From: CBDDKZ01 sp965230415
GTDB lineage: Bacteria; Bacteroidota; Bacteroidia; Cytophagales; JAAEPT01
Assembly (NCBI GenBank): GCA_965230415.1
Contig: CBDDKZ010000005.1
Coordinates: 2,542,001-2,606,000, forward strand
Direction of reading: 5' to 3'
DNA: 64,000 nucleotides
Below the pieces are notes generated by a model, which did no database searches, was not told where the DNA came from, and was given only the letters and a program-made list of their open reading frames with translations. Positions within the stretch are counted from its first letter, which is position 1. Each line of letters starts with the position of its first letter. Of this stretch, positions 54,293-63,224 are shown piece after piece. The position numbers and the translations under genes were made by a program.

Positions 54293-54296
54293 AGGT

Positions 54297-54938
54297 TTAC
54301 TGGAAGTTGCGTGCCAAAAAGTTAAAAACAATATCCTTGTTCTGCTTATTTCTGGAGACTAATAGGTCTTTTAACTGAATAAGCTGCCCTTTAATCATTA
54401 ATGGATCATAAAGGCTTATACGCACTATTTTGTAGTCAAATAATAATGGGCTGAAATCGGCCAGGTAGTTTTGAAAAGCCCTGTACTTCCACCCGGAAGA
54501 CCCCAGTGATCCCAGATCACCAGGTGGTTCGCTGTCGCCGAACTCAGTCTTGGAGACTTTGTTATGCCAGGTACGTGCATTACTACCTGCCTTCAGACAT
54601 TCTTTCTCAAATTGACGGCAATAACGAATGTGATTGGGAACTTTGAAGAAATCATAATCCTGGTAGAGGGAAGACCTTAAGGTTATTGCTCTGTAGCGGT
54701 TGTAATCAAGAGCTAGGTCAAGCAATATACCATAACCGGGAAGCTCAATGTCAAATTTCCTTGGGGATATATCCCAGTTTTCACTGCAACCGCCCAATTC
54801 CTCATAAACCTCAAACACATCGCTCAAAACGTTGGTTGATTCCAACTTCTTTTTTGATACAAGTTCAAGCGAGTCTGCTGTATGTCTAAAATCGTGTGAT
54901 TCAAATAAATCGATCAGGTAACCTAAATGACCACTCAT
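54297..54938 (-). CDS. uncharacterised protein
   Basis: About 213 residues, starting MSGHLGYLIDLFESHDF; the frame is open 16 codons upstream but would then overlap hemW. No signal peptide or membrane helix. It has a Gly/Ser/Pro-rich insert (GDSEPPGDLGSLGSSGW, about 135-150) and a C-terminal helical part. I do not recognise it. It starts 13 bp after the hemW stop and is probably co-transcribed with it; it is convergent with uvrA (4 bp). Confidence 0.6.
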   Translation of the reverse strand: MSGHLGYLIDLFESHDFRHTADSLELVSKKKLESTNVLSDVFEVYEELGGCSENWDISPRKFDIELPGYGILLDLALDYNRYRAITLRSSLYQDYDFFKVPNHIRYCRQFEKECLKAGSNARTWHNKVSKTEFGDSEPPGDLGSLGSSGWKYRAFQNYLADFSPLLFDYKIVRISLYDPLMIKGQLIQLKDLLVSRNKQNKDIVFNFLARNFQ

Positions 54939-54951
54939 AACATTTAATATA

Positions 54952-56076
54952 TTAAATAAATAGTTCAGATGCGATCTGATCAGCAAATAATTTTCCGGAA
55001 TTAGTCAAAGAAACTATTTCATTTCGGATTTTGATCCAATCATTATTTATTATCTTATTTAAGTAATCTCCCTGTTCATCTACGAGATTATAATTAAAAC
55101 GGTTTTTTAGGTGATTCAGATCACATCCCCATTTGGTACGTAAAGAGGTCATAATATATTCATTTATGTGGTCCCTTTGTGTCAACTTTTCTATATCAAA
55201 GTAAGTGTTACCGGCCATTACCTGTTTGATGTATTTTGGGTTGTTAGCAACATTAACCCGCCGATTGTGATCACCATCAAATGAATGTGCTCCCGGGCCT
55301 ATTCCAAGGTATGAAGTGCCTTTCCAATAATTGCTGTTGTGCTGTGAAATGTAGCCTTCAAGCGCAAAATTAGCTATTTCATAATGATCGTAACCACAGG
55401 CGATTAACTCTTTATAAAGCATTTGAAATTGTTCAATAGCCATTTCTTCGTTAACATCTTTCAGTTTTTTGCTTTGATTCCATTTTCCAAAAACGGTATT
55501 GGGCTCTATTGTAAGACAGTAACAGGAAATGTGAGGTATATTAAGTTCAATAATTCCATTTAGATCTTTTGAAAAACTTTCTGTAGTTGATTCCTGAATG
55601 CCATATATTAAATCGGCAGAAATGTTTGTTATACCGATGTCCTGAGCCGTTTTTATACAATATATGCCCTGAGAAGCTGTATGGCTGCGATTCATGAATC
55701 GTAAGAAACGGTCGTCCAAAGACTGTAAACCGATGCTCAAACGGTTTACTCCAATGTTCTTTAACTCATTTAGTTTGCTTTTGTCGAGATCATCGGGGTT
55801 AGCTTCAATGGTAATCTCTGCACTGTCATTAATATTGAAATGCTGCGCTATGGTATCTATAATGTGATGAATGGAACAGGTCTCTATGTAACTTGGCGTA
55901 CCTCCGCCAAAATAAATGGTATCTATTTTTTCCTCGGTGTAGCCTTTCCTTTGAACAATTTCCATTTGGATAGCTTCAATCATTTGAGATACATTTTTCG
56001 TGCTTGTACTAAAATGAAAGTCGCAATAATAGCATGCCGTTCGGCAATACGGAATATGAATGTAAATACCAGCCAA
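54952..56076 (-). CDS. hemW: radical SAM heme chaperone HemW
   Basis: A 374-residue protein opening AGIYIHIPYCRTACYYCDFHFSTST. The CxxxCxxC motif binds the radical-SAM iron-sulfur cluster, and the extra CxF is typical of HemW/HemN relatives. It also has IYFGGGTPSYIE, NRLSIGLQSLDDRFL and YEIANFALEG. HemW relatives bind heme and deliver it to respiratory enzymes; older names call it coproporphyrinogen III oxidase-like. The start is TTG. It is divergent from the Omp85 gene (51 bp). Confidence 0.93.
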   Translation of the reverse strand: MAGIYIHIPYCRTACYYCDFHFSTSTKNVSQMIEAIQMEIVQRKGYTEEKIDTIYFGGGTPSYIETCSIHHIIDTIAQHFNINDSAEITIEANPDDLDKSKLNELKNIGVNRLSIGLQSLDDRFLRFMNRSHTASQGIYCIKTAQDIGITNISADLIYGIQESTTESFSKDLNGIIELNIPHISCYCLTIEPNTVFGKWNQSKKLKDVNEEMAIEQFQMLYKELIACGYDHYEIANFALEGYISQHNSNYWKGTSYLGIGPGAHSFDGDHNRRVNVANNPKYIKQVMAGNTYFDIEKLTQRDHINEYIMTSLRTKWGCDLNHLKNRFNYNLVDEQGDYLNKIINNDWIKIRNEIVSLTNSGKLFADQIASELFI

Positions 56077-56127
56077 TAATTTCTTATTTTTGCGAATATA
56101 TCACCTTCTGAATGCTTATTAATTTCT

Positions 56128-57774
56128 TTGAAAGAAAAAATTGTAATATTTCTTTTTTGTCTTGTTTTCTGGCAGGCAAATGCTCAATCCCCTAAACACT
56201 TATGTATTAAAGAAGATCGAGGTGGCTTCTCAAAAAATACCTATAAAGTAAATTGTGAAGATTCTTTGCAGGTACATAAGCACCTGAATCGTTATTTGCA
56301 TAGTTTAAGAGGTAAAGGTTATTACCTTGCCTCTATTGATTCTATTTGTTATAAGCAAGATTCCGTACATGCCTTTTTATACAGGGGAAAGCGCTATAAA
56401 TCGATCAAAATATTAAATGCACCTCGTGGTAAACACGTGTTTAGTCAATTCAGGGCGTATGAAAAGTATAGAGAGCGGCTCCTAAAAGAGTATGAGGATA
56501 ATGGTTTTCCATTTGCAAGCATACAGCTCGATACCTTCGTTACACACAAAGATGAACTACATGCCTCGATTTTAATCAATGAGGGAAAAAGAATAATCTA
56601 TGACTCCATAACAATTTTTGGAGACGAGGTTTTCGAAAGGAAGTTCTTACATCAAATGCTTAAAATACAACCAGGTAATGCATTTTCAGCGTCCACTATT
56701 AAAAACCTGGATCAAATCTTAAAAACACTTCCGTACATTAAATTGAAAACTCCGGTTAGCGTCATATTTGCAGATCACAAAGCGCTTGTTAAACTACACA
56801 TTGAAAAAAGAAAAAATAATGAACTTGGAGGAATGATTGGCCTGGTTCCTAATGGTTCCAATAACAACCGTGTTGATCTGGTCGGAGAAATCAATACGCA
56901 TCTGTTTAATCTGTTTAAACATAGTCATGAATTGGCTCTTAATTGGAAAAAGCCCCAGGGAGCAAGTCAACATTTTGATGCTAATTATGATTATCGTTTT
57001 TTCTTAAAGAGCCATACACATTTAAATTTTAGTATGGAGATTTTGAAGCAGGATAGTTCTTTTATATGGATAGATCGGGCTTTTAAAGTCTATTGGGATA
57101 TAAGGCCAGGTATTGAGTATGGCTTGCTTACCAGTTTAAAAACCTCCTATAAGTTAGAAGGAAATGTAGCATTCCCAGATAATGCAGGAGTTGGCAATTT
57201 TAGACTTAACTACTATGGAATGAGCGTGAACTGTAATCGTTTGGACGATATAAAGTTCCCGCGAAGAGGCGTTTTTGGAGCTGCAAGAAGTGTGCTGGGC
57301 AATAAACAGACAGATAAGGGGAATGGGGAACAGGAAAAGACATTACAGCTTCAATTGGAGGGGCAGCTGATCGGAGTTTTACCTCTGTATAAGAATTTTG
57401 TGGGCTATGCCCGGGTTAAAGGTGCTATGGTTTCAAATCAAAGCGGGCTGTTTATTAATGATTACTTTAATGTCGGAGGACTAAACTCTTTGAGGGGATA
57501 TTACGAAAATGAATTCAAAAGCGCCGCTTACCTCACCATTACAACTGAATTCAGGTGGTACATGCAAAACGATCTTTATTTCAATGCTTTTTTCGATCAG
57601 GGTTTTCTCGACTCCATTAACGGGAAAATAGTACCAAAAGGTATCGGAGTGGGTATATCGTTTGCAACAAAAGGTGGCCTGTTTGACTTCCAATATGCTT
57701 TAGGAGGTAAGTATCCCAATTGGAATAAATTAAACCTTTCCAGAATTCATTTTGGTTTCCGCAACATTTTTTAA
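56128..57774 (+). CDS. Omp85-family outer membrane protein (BamA/TamA-like)
   Basis: A 548-residue protein with TTG start and signal peptide MKEKIVIFLFCLVFWQANAQ. The N-terminal 220 residues hold POTRA-like units (YYLASIDSICYKQDSVHAFLYRG; IIYDSITIFGDEVFERKFLHQML). The C-terminal half is a 16-strand-type barrel with the conserved FPRRGVFGA, FNVGGLNSLRGY (the xRGxG-like lid-lock region) and final HFGFRNIF. It is much shorter than BamA, so it is more like TamA or a two-partner transporter. Its cargo is unknown. Confidence 0.85.
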   Translation: MKEKIVIFLFCLVFWQANAQSPKHLCIKEDRGGFSKNTYKVNCEDSLQVHKHLNRYLHSLRGKGYYLASIDSICYKQDSVHAFLYRGKRYKSIKILNAPRGKHVFSQFRAYEKYRERLLKEYEDNGFPFASIQLDTFVTHKDELHASILINEGKRIIYDSITIFGDEVFERKFLHQMLKIQPGNAFSASTIKNLDQILKTLPYIKLKTPVSVIFADHKALVKLHIEKRKNNELGGMIGLVPNGSNNNRVDLVGEINTHLFNLFKHSHELALNWKKPQGASQHFDANYDYRFFLKSHTHLNFSMEILKQDSSFIWIDRAFKVYWDIRPGIEYGLLTSLKTSYKLEGNVAFPDNAGVGNFRLNYYGMSVNCNRLDDIKFPRRGVFGAARSVLGNKQTDKGNGEQEKTLQLQLEGQLIGVLPLYKNFVGYARVKGAMVSNQSGLFINDYFNVGGLNSLRGYYENEFKSAAYLTITTEFRWYMQNDLYFNAFFDQGFLDSINGKIVPKGIGVGISFATKGGLFDFQYALGGKYPNWNKLNLSRIHFGFRNIF

Positions 57775-57798
57775 GTAGATTTACATGAACAAGTAGGT

Positions 57799-58872
57799 AT
57801 GTATCAGTATCAAATTCAATTTTCTCAGGCCATTTTGGCTTTTGTGTGGGCATTTTTGCTGGCGGTTTTTGCTATTCCCTCAATTATATACATGGCCCAT
57901 GTGAAAAATCTATTGGATGAACCAAATAAAAGGACTGTTCATGTCTCAAAAACTCCGCGTTTGGGCGGTATGGCAATTTTTGCAGGATTTATGTCTGCGC
58001 TCACTATTTTCGGAGATTTTGGGGCCGATAGTAAAGGGATTCAACAAATACTGGCAGGTTGTGTAATTATATTCTTTATTGGCTTAAAGGATGATGTGGT
58101 ACCTGTATCGGCATTCAAAAAGTTTTTTGTTCAGGTCCTTGCAACAGGTATTGTGATGTTCATCGGTGATATCCGGATTACAAGTCTACAAGGTTTAATT
58201 AATGTTTATGAGTTGGATATAGGAATAAGCTATACGCTCACGTTTTTACTCATTGTTGGAATTACAAACGCAATTAACCTCATCGATGGCCTTGATGGCC
58301 TGGCAGGAGGGATTGTGCTAACTATTTCCTGTGTCTTTGGCACATTCTTTTTCCTTGAAAACTCACCTTATGCCATCATGGCATCTTGTTTAATAGGCAG
58401 TGTAATGGGGTTTTTAAGATACAACTTTAGAAATGCTACTATTTTTATGGGGGATACAGGGTCACTTGTATGTGGCTTTATTGTAGCAGTGATGAGTGTG
58501 CGCTTAATTGAGCTGAGGCCTCAAGTTATTGAAAATCATACAATCGTGCTGTGCCTGGCTACACTATTGATTCCAGTTACCGACACCCTTAAAGTATTTG
58601 CAATGAGAACTTTGGCTGGAATATCTCCTTTCACTCCTGATAGGAATCATTTACATCATCGATTGAAAGACATGGGGGTGAAACCAATGTATATTGTTTT
58701 TATCCTAATTGGTGTAACCTTATTCGCCGTTTCCTGTGTTATTTACTTAATTCACTTAAGTCCGAATATTTTATTACTTCTTATTGTAACAATTGGAGTA
58801 ACATTTAGTATGTTAATTGAAGTAATCAATAAAAAACGAATCAAAAAAGCTACCAGTGAGAAATTGGCTTAA
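57799..58872 (+). CDS. undecaprenyl-phosphate sugar-1-phosphate transferase (WecA/TagO family)
   Basis: A 357-residue membrane protein with about ten or eleven helices. Family signatures are DEPNKRTVHVSKTPRLGGMAI, the cytoplasmic Asp-rich GLKDDVVPVSAFKK, AINLIDGLDGLAGG, MGDTGSLVCGF and FTPDRNHLHHRL. These enzymes move a sugar phosphate (often GlcNAc-1-P) from a UDP-sugar to undecaprenyl phosphate and start surface polysaccharide synthesis. The next gene overlaps by 17 bp. Confidence 0.94.
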   Translation: MYQYQIQFSQAILAFVWAFLLAVFAIPSIIYMAHVKNLLDEPNKRTVHVSKTPRLGGMAIFAGFMSALTIFGDFGADSKGIQQILAGCVIIFFIGLKDDVVPVSAFKKFFVQVLATGIVMFIGDIRITSLQGLINVYELDIGISYTLTFLLIVGITNAINLIDGLDGLAGGIVLTISCVFGTFFFLENSPYAIMASCLIGSVMGFLRYNFRNATIFMGDTGSLVCGFIVAVMSVRLIELRPQVIENHTIVLCLATLLIPVTDTLKVFAMRTLAGISPFTPDRNHLHHRLKDMGVKPMYIVFILIGVTLFAVSCVIYLIHLSPNILLLLIVTIGVTFSMLIEVINKKRIKKATSEKLA

Positions 58873-59992
58873 AAGCATTTTTTTCTACTTGCTGATGCTG
58901 TATTCCTTTTTGGGGATATCAGAACGGCAGGATTATTTAGTTAGAGATCTGGGCACAGAGTGGATGGTTTATAGTAGCAAAAACCAAGGATATATTCCTT
59001 GCCTGGATAATAAGGTAAATAACTATAAAGCGTTAACTATTTTTGTGAATCTCGATTCATATACGACTTATTACCTGCAGTTTGAAGCTAAAAAAGGTTT
59101 GAATCTATTCGTTAACAACCGGTTTTTGGAACGTTTCGATAGAGATTCAATAATCAATATCCCCATCAAAAAAATACTTCAGAAAACGAAAGGTAAGACC
59201 AAACTCACGTTTTACCATATAGAAAAGCATCTTCCATTCAATAATATTGCAATTGTTCGATTAAATAAGCATGGGTTAACGATAGGCAATAAAGGCAAAA
59301 ATGATAGCAAAGAAATAAAAGGCATTGTACGTCCCGTGCCAAAAAATAAAAACCTGTTAAATGTAAGTTTCTTATTTTTAATAACAGCGATAACCTACCT
59401 GAAACGCTCTAAAAAGGTGTTATTAGATGCTTATTTTAATATAGTTAAGTTATTTGATCGCTCTCAGCCTGATAATTATGTACTTTACAATTCTCTAAAT
59501 ATTACAACGATAATTTTATTACTTGTGACATCATTTTCAATTAGTGTTGTCATATCATCTGTAGAATTGGGAATACCCTGGTTAAACTTTAGTGGTTTGC
59601 AGGCTACAGCAGGCATGCGTGTGGTAGATCATATCCTATTGACTTTATTATTCTTTGCTGCATTCTTATTGAAATATTACTTTTTACTTATTTTAAGCAA
59701 CTTTCTCAACCTTTCACAATACTATCGTGTGCATTTTTATGAATTTACAAGGGCAGTTATTTTAGGTGCGCTCATAATTCTTATTTTATGTCTTGTTTGC
59801 GAATATTACTTTTGGAATACAAAAGAAATAATTGCTGTTTCTGTGTTTTTATGGGCGATTTTCTGGAATTTGCGTATAGCATGGGTTTGCTTAAAGTTAG
59901 TAAAGCTTCGAAATTTATATTTTTTTTTCTACCTTTGCTGCTCGGAAATACTGCCTATAATTCTGATTCTAGGTCAGTTGGTATCTTACTAA
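58856..59992 (+). CDS. DUF4271-family membrane protein
   Basis: A 378-residue protein with a GTG start inside the previous gene. An N-terminal signal-like helix and a soluble part (about 25-160) are followed by about six transmembrane helices (from 160 on; VSFLFLITAITYL, IILLLVTSFSISVVISSV, HILLTLLFFAAFLLKYYF, ALIILILCLVCEYYFW). The C-terminal half fits DUF4271, a Bacteroidota family of unknown role that commonly precedes the uroporphyrinogen-III synthase gene, as here. Confidence 0.82.
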   Translation: MRNWLKSIFFYLLMLYSFLGISERQDYLVRDLGTEWMVYSSKNQGYIPCLDNKVNNYKALTIFVNLDSYTTYYLQFEAKKGLNLFVNNRFLERFDRDSIINIPIKKILQKTKGKTKLTFYHIEKHLPFNNIAIVRLNKHGLTIGNKGKNDSKEIKGIVRPVPKNKNLLNVSFLFLITAITYLKRSKKVLLDAYFNIVKLFDRSQPDNYVLYNSLNITTIILLLVTSFSISVVISSVELGIPWLNFSGLQATAGMRVVDHILLTLLFFAAFLLKYYFLLILSNFLNLSQYYRVHFYEFTRAVILGALIILILCLVCEYYFWNTKEIIAVSVFLWAIFWNLRIAWVCLKLVKLRNLYFFFYLCCSEILPIILILGQLVSY

Positions 59993-60014
59993 AACCAAAC
60001 CAATTTAGTATACG

Positions 60015-60797
60015 ATGAGTGAGCTTAAGGTACAGGAGGATCGTAATAATCAAGTAAAACGGATTCTTATTTCACAGCCAGAACCAAAAGATAGTAATTC
60101 TTCATATCACAAATTAGCTAACAAATACGGACTACATATAGATTTTAGGCCGTTTATTCAGGTAGAAGAAGTCCCATACAAGGAGTTTAGAAAGCAAAAA
60201 ATAGATATATTATCCTTCACTGGTATTATATTTACCAGTCGTAATGCAGTAGATCATTTTTTTCGTATTTGTTTGGATAATAAGCTGGAAATGCCTGCTG
60301 AGATGAAATACTATTGTATATCTGAACAGACTGCAAATTATTTGCAGAAATACATCGTTATAAGGAAACGTAAAATTTTCACAGGAAAAAAGACGGCTTT
60401 AGATCTTATTGAAGTATTAAAAAAGCATGCTAAAGAAAAGTTCTTGTTTCCATGTTCTAATATTAGGAAAGATGATATACCTAATTTTTTAAAAGAACAG
60501 AATTATGACTTTGCAGAAGCAATTCTTTATAAAACGGTAGCAAGCGATCTCTCAGACCTGGCCGAGGTAAACTACGACGTGCTCGCATTCTTCAGCCCTT
60601 CAGGTGTGAATTCCTTACTAATTAATTTTCCTGACTTTGAGCAGAATAATACAAGGATAGCGGCCTTCGGTCCTACAACGGCAAAGGCAGTCAAAGACGC
60701 TGGCCTTGAATTAGATATTCAGGCACCGTTGCCTAATGCCCCCTCCATGACAGGTGCTTTGGAACTTTACATCAAGGAAGTTAACAACATAAAATAA
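60015..60797 (+). CDS. hemD: uroporphyrinogen-III synthase
   Basis: A 260-residue protein with the two-domain HemD pattern: ILISQPEPKDSNSSYHKLANKYGLHIDFRPFIQVEEV, FTGIIFTSRNAVDHFF, LFPCSNIRKDDIPNFL, AEAILYKTV, and the signature VLAFFSPSGVNSLL followed by AAFGPTTAKAVKDAGL. It closes hydroxymethylbilane to uroporphyrinogen III in tetrapyrrole synthesis. The DUF4271-hemD-porP/sprF order recurs in the phylum. Confidence 0.92.
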   Translation: MSELKVQEDRNNQVKRILISQPEPKDSNSSYHKLANKYGLHIDFRPFIQVEEVPYKEFRKQKIDILSFTGIIFTSRNAVDHFFRICLDNKLEMPAEMKYYCISEQTANYLQKYIVIRKRKIFTGKKTALDLIEVLKKHAKEKFLFPCSNIRKDDIPNFLKEQNYDFAEAILYKTVASDLSDLAEVNYDVLAFFSPSGVNSLLINFPDFEQNNTRIAAFGPTTAKAVKDAGLELDIQAPLPNAPSMTGALELYIKEVNNIK

Positions 60798-60800
60798 TAT

Positions 60801-60898
60801 ACTACGTTTAAATAAAAGAATGGAGGTTTTATTGGTGAATTCAATAAAATCTTTATTTTTGAAAAGCGGTCTCTGTTTAATGGAGCTGTAAACGTAGT
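60801..60898 (+). promoter_or_regulatory. promoter and inverted repeats upstream of the porP/sprF-gldK-gldL run
   Basis: A good Bacteroidota-type promoter is present: TTG at 60832-60834, 19 bp, then TAttTTTG at 60854-60861, about 40 bp before the ATG at 60902. Two inverted repeats overlap it: TTTTATTG / CAATAAAA (60827-60834 and 60842-60849), covering the -33 box, and ACTACGTTT / AAACGTAGT (60801-60809 and 60890-60898), the second arm of which ends 3 bp before the start codon. The promoter is well supported; a role for the repeats is inference. Confidence 0.65.
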
Positions 60899-60901
60899 TG
60901 A

Positions 60902-61939
60902 ATGATAAAAAAGTTTAGTTTTTTATTTGCGCTTATTTTATTGATAATAATGAATAAGGCGATGGCTCAGCAAGATGCTCAGTTCAGCCAATTCATGTTC
61001 AATACTTTATATTACAATCCCGGGGCTGCCGGTACCGAAGGAATAAGTCGTGCTACTCTGATTAGTAGAGTTCAATGGCTAGGGTACACAGGAACCACCG
61101 ACCCGGGAGGAGCTCCCACAACTCAAACATTGTCTGCAGACCATCCTCTTAAGTTGTTTAAGTCTACCACGCCAAACAGTGGTGTTGGTATTAATTTAAC
61201 AAACGACTGGATCGGGCCTTATAGACAGTTTAATTTTAAACTCGCGTATTCTTATCATATAAAACTCCAAAATGGAGGAGTACTTGGTGCTGGACTTAGA
61301 GCGGGGATGTTTTCGCAAAGAGTTGCTTCAGTATTAAGAGCTTCCGATGGGGGAGATGTAGTGGTTGACGGATTGAATCAAGCAGGTTCGCAGATAAAAC
61401 CTGACTTTGGTGTTGGAGTACACTATTCCACCACAAAGTATTGGGGAAGTATAGCTTTATCACATATAAACAGAGCAGAATTTGATTTTGGAATTGATAA
61501 AACACTGATTTCCTCAAAGCTGGCGAATCACCTGTTTATTAGTGGTGGCTATAATTTACAGGTGAATCCTGAACTAGTAGTTTCTCCTTCACTCATATTT
61601 CAAAGCGACTTTGTTAAAGCGAGCTTTAATTATGGGGCAATTGTATCGTTGAGCGAATATAAGTACTGGGGAGGACTTACAGTAAGGCAATCAATTGCAG
61701 CTCCCGAATCCAATATGGATAATGGGCGATTTTCGAACGATGATATCATATTTATAGTAGGGATGAGTTTTTTGAAGAATAATTCACTAAGAGTAGGTTA
61801 TGCTTTTGACCTTGTAACCTCTGGTGTGAATGCGAAAGAACTTACATCTCATGAGTTGATGGCATCGTATGTTTTACCCCTTGATGGCAGTGATAAATAC
61901 ACGCGTGTAAGGACGCCTAGATACAGAAAAGAAAATTAA
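60902..61939 (+). CDS. PorP/SprF-family T9SS membrane protein
   Basis: A 345-residue protein with a signal peptide ending AMAQ (about 22). It continues QDAQFSQFMFNTLYYNPGAAGTEG, the family hallmark. The barrel-like body includes GVGINLTNDWIGPYRQFNFKLAYSYHI, GGVLGAGLRAGMFSQRV, HLFISGGYNLQVNPELVVSPSLIF and SLRVGYAFDL, all conserved features of the family. It lies upstream of gldK and gldL, the usual place of the main porP/sprF gene of the T9SS core cluster in Cytophagales. It is probably an outer membrane partner for type B cargo. Confidence 0.93.
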   Translation: MIKKFSFLFALILLIIMNKAMAQQDAQFSQFMFNTLYYNPGAAGTEGISRATLISRVQWLGYTGTTDPGGAPTTQTLSADHPLKLFKSTTPNSGVGINLTNDWIGPYRQFNFKLAYSYHIKLQNGGVLGAGLRAGMFSQRVASVLRASDGGDVVVDGLNQAGSQIKPDFGVGVHYSTTKYWGSIALSHINRAEFDFGIDKTLISSKLANHLFISGGYNLQVNPELVVSPSLIFQSDFVKASFNYGAIVSLSEYKYWGGLTVRQSIAAPESNMDNGRFSNDDIIFIVGMSFLKNNSLRVGYAFDLVTSGVNAKELTSHELMASYVLPLDGSDKYTRVRTPRYRKEN

Positions 61940-62124
61940 TATTTGTTTGCATTTATCATATTATTTTAACATCTTGTATCTCTCTTTGTGAAAAGTATCT
62001 ATGCAAAAATTGTGTTATCTACTCTCTTTTTGCTTAGGTTTAGAATAAAGATTTTGTAACTGTAAAGCAGTTATTTCGTGTTAAAAAAGGAATTAGTATA
62101 ATTAGGAACTTAAAAATTAGGGTC

Positions 62125-63156
62125 ATGAATAAAATGAGTGTGTTTCATAAGACTTTTGGTGTTCTCTCATTTCTTTCAATTGTTTTCTTGACAAGTTGTG
62201 GAGGTGGTGGCTACACTGGTAGTGGCGATCTTATTGGTGTGCCAGACCGTGTAGGTTGGGGACAAACATTGCCTTATGGTATGGTTGTTGCACCTTCGGG
62301 TACATTCCATATGGGACAGGCAGATGAAAATGTGCCGGCATCCCAGACAAACCACAACAAACAAGTTACGATTGGTGGTTTTTATATGGATGATACAGAG
62401 ATTACCAACAATGAATACCGACAGTTTATGTTGGTAATGCTAAACGATTCAATTGATGTATTGGGAGAAGAGTATGTAATGACAGAGTTGTACCCGGATA
62501 CAACAGTTTGGGTTCGTGACTTTTCTCACCATATGGGAGATCCAATGATGGAGTATTATTATATGCACCCTGCATTTGATGATTATCCGGTTGTTGGTGT
62601 AGATTGGTTCGCAGCAAAGTATTTTTGCAATTGGAGAACAAACCATATGAATGAATGGAGAACGAGCAATGGTATGTTTGCCATGCCGCGCTTCAGACTT
62701 CCATCGGAAGCTGAATGGGAATATGCAGCGAGAGGTGGTAGAGATATGGCCAAATACCCATGGGGTAACCCGTATATTCGTAACGCCAAGGGTTGTATGT
62801 TAGCAAATTTCAAGCCTGGACGTGGTAATTACTACGATGATGGATTTATGTATACATCACCTGTAGCTTCTTACTTCTCAAATGATTACGGCCTCTATGA
62901 CATGGCTGGTAATGTATCAGAGTGGTGTGAAGATGCATTTTACGAAGCAGCTGTTCCTGTCGTATGGGATTTGAACCCTACTTACTTTAACGATGAGGAA
63001 GAGCGTAAAGTAATTCGTGGTGGTTCTTGGAAAGATATAGCATATTATTTGGAAACTGGTACAAGAACTTATGAGTATCAGGATACCACAAAATCTTTTG
63101 TCGGTTTTAGATGTGTAATGACATATTTGGGTCGTTCGTCTGGAGCTGAATTTTAG
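62125..63156 (+). CDS. gldK: T9SS ring lipoprotein GldK (SUMF1-like fold)
   Basis: A 343-residue lipoprotein with lipobox FLTSC (Cys25). The body is a formylglycine-generating-enzyme-like (SUMF1/EgtB/PvdO) fold: VVAPSGTFHMGQADENVP, GGFYMDDTEITNNEYRQFM, VGVDWFAAKYFCNWRTN, RLPSEAEWEYAARGG, YGLYDMAGNVSEWCEDAF, KVIRGGSWKD and VGFRCV. With GldN it forms the periplasmic ring of the T9SS. It is shorter than GldK/PorK of F. johnsoniae and P. gingivalis as I recall them. Its place directly before gldL supports the name. Confidence 0.93.
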   Translation: MNKMSVFHKTFGVLSFLSIVFLTSCGGGGYTGSGDLIGVPDRVGWGQTLPYGMVVAPSGTFHMGQADENVPASQTNHNKQVTIGGFYMDDTEITNNEYRQFMLVMLNDSIDVLGEEYVMTELYPDTTVWVRDFSHHMGDPMMEYYYMHPAFDDYPVVGVDWFAAKYFCNWRTNHMNEWRTSNGMFAMPRFRLPSEAEWEYAARGGRDMAKYPWGNPYIRNAKGCMLANFKPGRGNYYDDGFMYTSPVASYFSNDYGLYDMAGNVSEWCEDAFYEAAVPVVWDLNPTYFNDEEERKVIRGGSWKDIAYYLETGTRTYEYQDTTKSFVGFRCVMTYLGRSSGAEF

Positions 63157-63224
63157 TAGTTAAAATTTTTATAATATTGAATAACCGTTAAACTTGTTCT
63201 ATTTCACTTTAAATTATTAGAAAA

